Origin: Bacteroidia bacterium
GTDB lineage: Bacteria > Bacteroidota > Bacteroidia > Chitinophagales > Saprospiraceae
Assembly (NCBI GenBank): GCA_030430845.1
Contig: JAUIKE010000023.1
Location: 1 to 64,000, forward strand
Direction: 5' to 3'
DNA length: 64,000 bases
Every line of letters begins with the position of its first letter. The stretch's first letter is position 1. The position numbers were made by a program, and so were the translations under genes. Below are positions 59,993 to 64,000 of this stretch, piece after piece. Below the pieces are notes generated by a model. It had not been told where the DNA came from and searched no databases. It saw only the letters and a program-made list of their open reading frames with translations.

Positions 59993-60661
59993 ATGGATCT
60001 TGTCGGTAGGATAGCGCAGTATTTAGAAAATCCGGAGGGCTTCACCTTCGCCTATGGCCTGGAGCTTTACGAAAAAGTTGGACCCGGTCCAGACTGGGAA
60101 TATTTGAAAAAGTTCAAGTATGCTTCACCAGGTGACCATGTCGAAAAAAAATTAGTGGAAGGGCTTACAGATCTCTTAGAAGTGATTCAGCCGGCTAGAG
60201 ATCCATCAGCTGAGCCGGCCGGCACGATCCACCAGGTGAAGGTGATCAGCATGGAGCCGGAAAGCATTCAGCATTTGAGGCAGGAACAAAAGAAGCTATT
60301 AAAACGCCGTGACAAGGTCCATGCTGAAATTTGTTTGATCGGAAAGCAGCCAGAGAGCCCAGAGCGGGAGAAAGAGCTGTATGAACGCGCTCAGGACCTA
60401 ATGAGCAACATCATACCCCGATTAGATCGCGTATATGCGATTCTAAAGCAGTTCGATGAAGCTGGAGAGATCCCGAATGAGGAACCAAGCAAGGAACTAT
60501 CCTTGTATAAAAAAATAAACTCCTTGAGAAGCTCCCTGAGCCGTTTTAGAAAGCTCCAGCGGGCAAATGACGACCAGGTGAAAAAGCAGTACTATGAACA
60601 TAAGATTTTGACGATACATAGCAGAATAGAAGCGATTAAGGAAGAAATTTCACGAATATAA
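59993..60661 (+). CDS. Hypothetical element protein 3, coiled coil
   Basis: A 222-residue acidic protein. It has a folded N-terminal third (RIAQYLENPEGFTFAYGLEL, then GPGPDWEYLKKFKY) and a long helical coiled-coil part from ~95 to the end (HLRQEQKKLLKRRDKVHAEI, EREKELYERAQDLMSNIIPR). Not recognised. The N-terminal block with its GLELYE...GP pattern recurs in many Bacteroidota phage-like elements by memory, but without known function. Confidence 0.6.
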   Translation: MDLVGRIAQYLENPEGFTFAYGLELYEKVGPGPDWEYLKKFKYASPGDHVEKKLVEGLTDLLEVIQPARDPSAEPAGTIHQVKVISMEPESIQHLRQEQKKLLKRRDKVHAEICLIGKQPESPEREKELYERAQDLMSNIIPRLDRVYAILKQFDEAGEIPNEEPSKELSLYKKINSLRSSLSRFRKLQRANDDQVKKQYYEHKILTIHSRIEAIKEEISRI

Positions 60662-60663
60662 AT

Positions 60664-60695
60664 GTGGGTGCCTCGCCGATGGGCGACCTACCCAC
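60664..60695 (+). promoter_or_regulatory. Leader hairpin before the S49 protease gene
   Basis: GTGGGT (60664-60669) pairs with ACCCAC (60690-60695), and TCGCC (60673-60677) with GGCGA (60682-60686), with a 3x3 internal loop and a GATG tip. It ends 15 nt before the start codon. No T-run, so not a terminator. Confidence 0.5.
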
Positions 60696-60710
60696 CATAA
60701 AAGCAAAAAA

Positions 60711-61931
60711 ATGAATAATCAAATTTCAAGAATCTTGCATGAGCCATTTTTCATGGAAGAAGATTATGCAAGGGCATCATTGTTGCCCTGGGTTATGTCC
60801 ATCGTCAAGGGGGAACCGATGAAGGAACAATCATCTAATCAGCAGACGGTCTATGCATACAATGATAGATCCCTTTTCAGGAAAAAAACTAATAACCTGG
60901 AAAAGGCTCCAACTGGAGCAATAGCCGTTTACAACATTGTCGGGATAATGATGAAGTACGACAGCATTTTTACACCCGGCATGATGAGCCTGGAGACTGC
61001 TATGTTGGAAGCTGACCAACTGGAGAACATATCAGCCCACATCATTGTGATCGACAGCGGCGGCGGTGAAGCTGCCTTCATGCACTCATTTGCAAATACT
61101 ATTCGTAATGAGATCAAAAAGCCAGTGATTGCCTTTATTAACGGTAGGTGTGCGAGTGCTGCTTACTACCTGGCATCTGCTTGCGATAAGATCTACTCGA
61201 ATGAAAAAACCGACCAGGTTGGTAGTATTGGAGTATTGGTTACGGCGGTTGATTTCAAAGGCTTTTATGAAAAGCAAGGTGTCAAGCTACATGAAATCTA
61301 TGCTACACAATCGACAAAAAAGAATGAGCTATTCAATGAAGCCTACAAAGGCAATTATAAGCCGCTCCAAAAAGAATTGCTTAATCCTTTTGCGGTCCAA
61401 TTCATTGAATCCGTTCAAAAGTTCCGGCCAGGCCTGCGCGATGAAGATGCATTCAAAGGGAAGATTTACACGGCAGCAGAGGCCGAAAAAATCGGAATGA
61501 TAGACGGTGTCAATTCTTTCAAAATGTGCGCTAAGGAGGCCCGAATGATGAGTGAGGAACCACGTTTTAAGAATGTGGTACGTCAATCAATCAGAACTGC
61601 ACAACAAACTTTTTCACCAGGTCAGATAACTGGAGCAACATCTGCTCGGCCTACCTATCAGATCAAAACGCCCCCAGGGGATGACGCATCGATCCGCGCT
61701 ATGAAATCAGAAATTTCTGACTTAAAAAATCGTCTTGTCAGACTGGAGGCAAAAAACGAGGTGATGAAAACTAAGGTACTCGAATACCAAGAAGGCGTGC
61801 AAAAAATACAAACGGAGTGGCAGCGTATGAAGAGCGCACCAGGTGAAGCTGTCACCAGGGCATTTACACCGCAGGACGCCGGAATGATCAATATAAAAAT
61901 CGATGAGCCACGTAAAGATGGGCTTATCTAA
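60711..61931 (+). CDS. S49-family peptidase with scaffold-like coiled-coil tail
   Basis: A 406-residue protein of the phage prohead-protease type of S49 (SppA/protein C-like). Residues ~65-270 form the protease: AVYNIVGIMMKY, IIVIDSGGGEAAFMHSFANT (oxyanion region), INGRCASAAYYLASACDKIY with nucleophile Ser at ~149, DQVGSIGVLVTAVDFKG, and the Lys general base within YATQSTKKNELF (~203). No signal peptide, unlike SppA. Residues ~325-375 form a coiled coil (ISDLKNRLVRLEAKNEVMK), as in protease-scaffold fusions (lambda C/Nu3). In phages the capsid gene follows; here none does. Confidence 0.85.
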   Translation: MNNQISRILHEPFFMEEDYARASLLPWVMSIVKGEPMKEQSSNQQTVYAYNDRSLFRKKTNNLEKAPTGAIAVYNIVGIMMKYDSIFTPGMMSLETAMLEADQLENISAHIIVIDSGGGEAAFMHSFANTIRNEIKKPVIAFINGRCASAAYYLASACDKIYSNEKTDQVGSIGVLVTAVDFKGFYEKQGVKLHEIYATQSTKKNELFNEAYKGNYKPLQKELLNPFAVQFIESVQKFRPGLRDEDAFKGKIYTAAEAEKIGMIDGVNSFKMCAKEARMMSEEPRFKNVVRQSIRTAQQTFSPGQITGATSARPTYQIKTPPGDDASIRAMKSEISDLKNRLVRLEAKNEVMKTKVLEYQEGVQKIQTEWQRMKSAPGEAVTRAFTPQDAGMINIKIDEPRKDGLI

Positions 61932-61940
61932 AGAACTGAG

Positions 61941-62012
61941 CCGCCAGCACTTTTTATATCGAGACATATTTTCTGATTAATGACAATAAGTATTTACCCG
62001 CTGGCGGTTTTT
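61941..62012 (+). terminator. Terminator after the S49 protease gene
   Basis: CCGCCAGC (61941-61948) pairs with GCTGGCGG (62000-62007), then T5. The large loop of 51 nt is unusual for a plain terminator. Confidence 0.6.
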
Positions 62013-62053
62013 CGAATTATTGGATTGTGTTTTGTATGTAGAACAATTTTTTT

Positions 62054-62135
62054 GCGCCCGGTCAAAACTTTATTTCAAAGTATGGAAAGCTTGTTTTTTT
62101 TTGATTTTATCAGATAATTCGACCGGGCGCCTTTT
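62054..62135 (+). ncRNA. Hairpin-closed segment, possible small RNA
   Basis: A perfect 10-bp GC-rich stem (62054-62063 with 62121-62130) closes a 57-nt AT-rich loop and is followed by CTTTTC. It could be a long terminator or a short structured transcript. Confidence 0.35.
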
Positions 62136-62171
62136 CAAAACAATGTCAAGTCAATTTATAGATATACGCTT

Positions 62172-62224
62172 CCTGGCCAAGGTTCGGGTAATTATTGTCA
62201 AATTACTAAGGCCGGGGGCTTTTT
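62172..62224 (+). terminator. Attenuator-like hairpin in the HTH gene leader
   Basis: CCTGGCC (62172-62178) pairs with GGCCGGG (62210-62216, one wobble), enclosing a GTAATT/AATTAC inner stem. GGGCTTTTT follows. It ends 13 nt before the ATG at 62237, so it would stop or gate transcription into the excisionase-like gene. Confidence 0.5.
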
Positions 62225-62236
62225 CAAACAAATAAA

Positions 62237-62536
62237 ATGAAAGATAAAAAGTCTCCAAAAATAGTATATGAGGTATATGTGCCAGACTTAAAGGAGTTGG
62301 TTAAAAATGCTGTCTTGGAAGCATTGGAAGAGAGCCAGAAAGAAAATGATCCTTTCAGCAAATATCCTGAATATTGTACTACTAGCCAGGCTGTTAAGAT
62401 CCTCAATTGTTCAAAATCATACTTTTACAAATTGACGAAATCTAAAGCAATTGAGAAGGTTTACCTGCCTGGTTCCAAGTATCCTAGATATTCAAAAAGA
62501 GAGTTGATTGAAAAAATTGAAGAGCTTAGATGGTGA
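62237..62536 (+). CDS. Excisionase-like helix-turn-helix DNA-binding protein
   Basis: A 99-residue protein. The C-terminal half has a MerR/excisionase-type winged HTH (HTH_17): YCTTSQAVKILNCSKSYFYK, then LPGSKYPRYSKRELIEKIEE. The N-terminal part (residues 1-40) is acidic and helical. Such proteins act as recombination directionality factors or AlpA-like activators in mobile elements. Its place at the right end, opposite the integrase at the left end, suits excision or control of it. Confidence 0.8.
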   Translation: MKDKKSPKIVYEVYVPDLKELVKNAVLEALEESQKENDPFSKYPEYCTTSQAVKILNCSKSYFYKLTKSKAIEKVYLPGSKYPRYSKRELIEKIEELRW

Positions 62537-62558
62537 TTAAGTTAATAATTTATACCAA

Positions 62559-62774
62559 TCAATCTTTGTCTCTTATATCAATTAAAACATCTAAAATTAC
62601 ATTCAGGGTAGTTTGCAGTTCTTTAACTTCATTTTTTAAATCTTTAATCTCTTTTTGGACATCTTCTAATTCATTTTTTGTAGAATAAATGTAATCTGTA
62701 TTGGATTCGATATCCCCTAAAATGTCTATTACCTTCTTTAATTGATCTTCCATTTTTTTTTGTGGTTTAGCCAT
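62559..62774 (-). CDS. Small coiled-coil protein
   Basis: A 71-residue minus-strand protein, convergent with the HTH gene. Almost all of it is heptad-patterned (EDQLKKVIDILGDIE, then EIKDLKNEVKELQTTLN). A T-rich region with an ATG at 62774 forms the start. No family recognised. The only minus-strand gene of the element. Confidence 0.5.
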   Translation of the reverse strand: MAKPQKKMEDQLKKVIDILGDIESNTDYIYSTKNELEDVQKEIKDLKNEVKELQTTLNVILDVLIDIRDKD

Positions 62775-62847
62775 ATTAATGTCATAATTATGTCAAAATT
62801 ATGATTTCAGATTCACATTGTCAACTCATTGTCACCAATATGAAAAC

Positions 62848-62892
62848 AAAAAAGAGCTAATCATTTGATTGTCAGATGATTAGCTCTTTTTT
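62848..62892 (-). terminator. Terminator behind tRNA-Ser supplied by the element
   Basis: A perfect 17-bp stem (62848-62864 with 62876-62892), A-rich on the left so T-rich when read on the minus strand. It directly abuts the right attachment repeat and replaces the displaced one at 52142. Confidence 0.85.
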
Positions 62893-62907
62893 CAGCGGAG
62901 GAGGAGG
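62893..62907. other. Attachment repeat, right (inside tRNA-Ser)
   Basis: CAGCGGAGGAGGAGG, identical to 52182-52196. It covers the last 12 bases of the tRNA acceptor/T-arm end plus three bases beyond. Confidence 0.85.
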
Positions 62908-62983
62908 GATTCGAACCCCCGGTACGATTTCTCGCACGCCGGTTTTCAAGACCGGTGCATTCAACCAGCTCTGCCACTCCTCC
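62896..62983 (-). tRNA. tRNA-Ser (anticodon TGA)
   Basis: Minus-strand class II tRNA of 88 nt. The acceptor GGAGGAG pairs with CTCCTCC, and discriminator G follows. The D-loop contains AGCTGGTTGAATGC, the anticodon arm GGTCTTGAAAACC has anticodon TGA, and a long variable arm (CGTGCGAGAAATCGTACC region) precedes the T-arm with GGTTCGAATCC. CCA is not encoded. Reads UCA codons. Its 3' end is the integration target of the adjoining element, which restores an intact gene. Confidence 0.95.
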
Positions 62984-63121
62984 GGATGTGGCGCTTTGTT
63001 GTTTTAAGCGGTTGCAAATGTAAAACACTTTTGGGTTTTTCGCAATAAAATAGCTGAAATATTTTTTGACACTGGAACCGCTGAAACCACTGTGCCATTA
63101 AGCTGTAAGCACTCTATCCAA

Positions 63122-64000
63122 TTACCTAACCAAGCTGCCATCCTCCACCCAAGTCTCTTCACCCACCACAACCGTCGCATCCGTGAAGAAGTTCCAACGC
63201 ACGAAGCCGCCCGTCACTTGTCCGCCGAGTTCGGTATTGTCGCCGAGGGAGAGGCGGACCACGCCCGCGCCGTAACCATAATAAGGTATCCACTCACCAC
63301 CCGTGGCTTCGATGGCCAGTTGGGGGTTAAAGCCCAGGGCGAATTCTCGGAAAGAGCGGGCCGATTCGCCGTTTTCGTCGAGGACGGCCTGCACAGCTTC
63401 CTCGTTCTGCCCGGCGCTGAAACTGCTGAGCTTCCCGTTCTCGAAGTTCATGACCAGACCGCGGACGACCTGCCCGTTCCACTCGGCATCCGGGAAGGCG
63501 ATGCTGCCGTTGACGGTCTCCTCCATCGGGGCGACGCGGATGGCCCCGGCCGGCAGTTCCACCTCGCGGTCGATGAGGTTTTGGCCTTGCTGGGCGCGGG
63601 CCGCAGAGGCATTGCCGTCCTGCTTAGTGACCGGACGGTCGCCGATCTGGAAACTGATGTCGGTGCCTTTGGGGGTGGTCACGCGGATGGCTTGGCCGCG
63701 CATGGCTTGCTCGAAGGTTTGCTGTTTGGCGGCGAGGGCAGCGTAGTCGGTCTGGGCCAGGACTTGTTGATAGAAGACGTGGACGGTGGAGTCGACTGTT
63801 TTTTCAGAGCCATTCAGATGGTAGGCGCCCGACCAGTGGAAGTGGATCGTGCGACGGCGGCCTTCCTGGAGGATGTCTTGCAGGGCGGCGTAAGGCGCGT
63901 GTGTGGGTACTGCGCCTGGGAGCATGATACCGAGGTCTACGTCGGCCAGGTAGTCGCGCAGTTGTTCGCGGCTGAGGTCGGCGGCGCCTTGTGTGAACTC
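63122..64000 (-). CDS. M29-family aminopeptidase, C-terminal part (5' end outside window)
   Basis: The frame is open from the right edge (64000) to a stop at 63122, 292 residues. An internal Met lies at 63925, but the 25 codons upstream (AADLSREQLRDYLADVDLG) are protein-like, so the gene extends beyond the window. RVTTPKGTDISFQIGDRPV, LPAGAIRVAPMEETVNG (with the Glu metal ligand) and VLDENGESARSFREFALGFNP match the AmpS/AmpT-type thermophilic metalloprotease family M29. Higher GC and regular codon use mark it as core chromosome, unlike the element to its left. Confidence 0.8.
   Translation of the reverse strand, partial: EFTQGAADLSREQLRDYLADVDLGIMLPGAVPTHAPYAALQDILQEGRRRTIHFHWSGAYHLNGSEKTVDSTVHVFYQQVLAQTDYAALAAKQQTFEQAMRGQAIRVTTPKGTDISFQIGDRPVTKQDGNASAARAQQGQNLIDREVELPAGAIRVAPMEETVNGSIAFPDAEWNGQVVRGLVMNFENGKLSSFSAGQNEEAVQAVLDENGESARSFREFALGFNPQLAIEATGGEWIPYYGYGAGVVRLSLGDNTELGGQVTGGFVRWNFFTDATVVVGEETWVEDGSLVR

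Larger units (their letters stand above)
61932..62236. other. Intergenic region with three large hairpins
   Basis: No gene. It contains an 8-bp stem with a 51-nt loop and T5 (61941-62012), a 10-bp stem with a 57-nt loop (62054-62130) and a terminator-like hairpin (62172-62224) just before the HTH gene. An open frame at 62020-62235 crosses two of them and looks like chance. Confidence 0.6.
52182..62907. mobile_element. 10.7-kb integrative element in tRNA-Ser, phage-satellite-like
   Basis: It is bounded by the 15-bp direct repeat CAGCGGAGGAGGAGG (52182-52196 and 62893-62907); the right copy forms the tRNA-Ser 3' end. Inside, in order: tyrosine recombinase, membrane/coiled-coil protein, small protein, ribbon-helix-helix protein, PrimPol-VapE replication protein, iteron origin, three unknown proteins, S49 protease with coiled-coil tail, excisionase-like HTH protein and a small coiled-coil gene on the other strand. 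No terminase, portal, capsid, tail, lysis or conjugation gene is recognisable. Size, tRNA target, autonomous replication module and a single morphogenesis-type gene resemble P4-like or PICI satellites. The satellite interpretation is inference; the integrated-element call is firm. Confidence 0.85.

Noticed and set aside
62020-62235. 71-codon frame before the HTH gene
   Set aside because: It crosses two strong hairpins, has no ribosome site and no recognisable protein pattern.
52182-62907. Integrative conjugative element or complete prophage
   Set aside because: No relaxase, TraG/VirB-type, terminase, portal, capsid or tail gene can be recognised in the 10.7 kb.

Overview
The window looks like a chromosomal segment of a Bacteroidota bacterium, most likely of the Saprospiria (Lewinella/Haliscomenobacter type). 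This rests on three things: promoters of the TTTG-N19-TANNTTTG class (clearest at 45331-45361), mostly weak Shine-Dalgarno sequences, and a typical gene set (DUF4340 protein, GH3/serine-hydrolase fusion, YwqK-type lipoprotein, RRM protein with a Gly-rich tail, MacB-like permease, Ccs/Ccm cytochrome genes). The lineage call is an inference; no rRNA gene is present.

Left part (1-24400), mostly housekeeping. It holds a GNAT acetyltransferase, a broken oxyR remnant, an ECF sigma factor with a membrane partner, lysA, an RRM protein, valS, and a perR-like/katG peroxide operon. These are followed by an AraC/GyrI pair, heptose kinase, Kdo transferase, UDP-xylose synthase-like and rfbB sugar-nucleotide genes, a DinB protein, a decayed cupin, a UbiA-like protein, an M42 peptidase, pyrE, a NUDIX protein, ccmB and an amidase.

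Middle (24400-49000). It holds a GH3-like/serine hydrolase fusion and a 1223-residue protein that aligns by eye with DUF4011-SF1 helicase-Vsr nucleases but has lost the nucleotide-binding and nuclease motifs. Further on are PAS-AraC, an M48 peptidase, an ABC permease, a modification-dependent restriction pair (McrC plus EVE-McrB), ccmC/ccmD-like, glutamate dehydrogenase, Lrp, TraB/GumN, an ITPase/XTPase and a lipid kinase. Long, nearly perfect palindromes (30-62 nt) sit at many gene ends and probably work as bidirectional terminators. Dispersed repeats and a 35-bp minisatellite also lie between genes.

Accessory region (49000-52180), AT-rich: a pentapeptide-repeat/TIR protein with a decayed second copy behind it, a secreted PD-(D/E)XK-like protein with a Cys/His tail, and an orphan gene.

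Mobile element (52182-62907). A 10.7-kb element is bounded by 15-bp direct repeats, one of which is the 3' end of tRNA-Ser(TGA). It carries a tyrosine recombinase, a membrane/coiled-coil/zinc-finger protein, a ribbon-helix-helix protein and a PrimPol-VapE-type replication protein. An iteron array (ten perfect TGTCTACA/TGTAGACA octamers framed by a perfect 33-bp inverted repeat) follows. Then come three unknown small proteins, an S49 prohead-protease-like protein with a scaffold-like coiled coil, and an excisionase-like HTH protein. No terminase, portal, capsid or tail gene is recognisable. The layout recalls a P4- or PICI-type phage satellite and is the strongest candidate here for an undescribed system. 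The window ends inside an M29 aminopeptidase gene.
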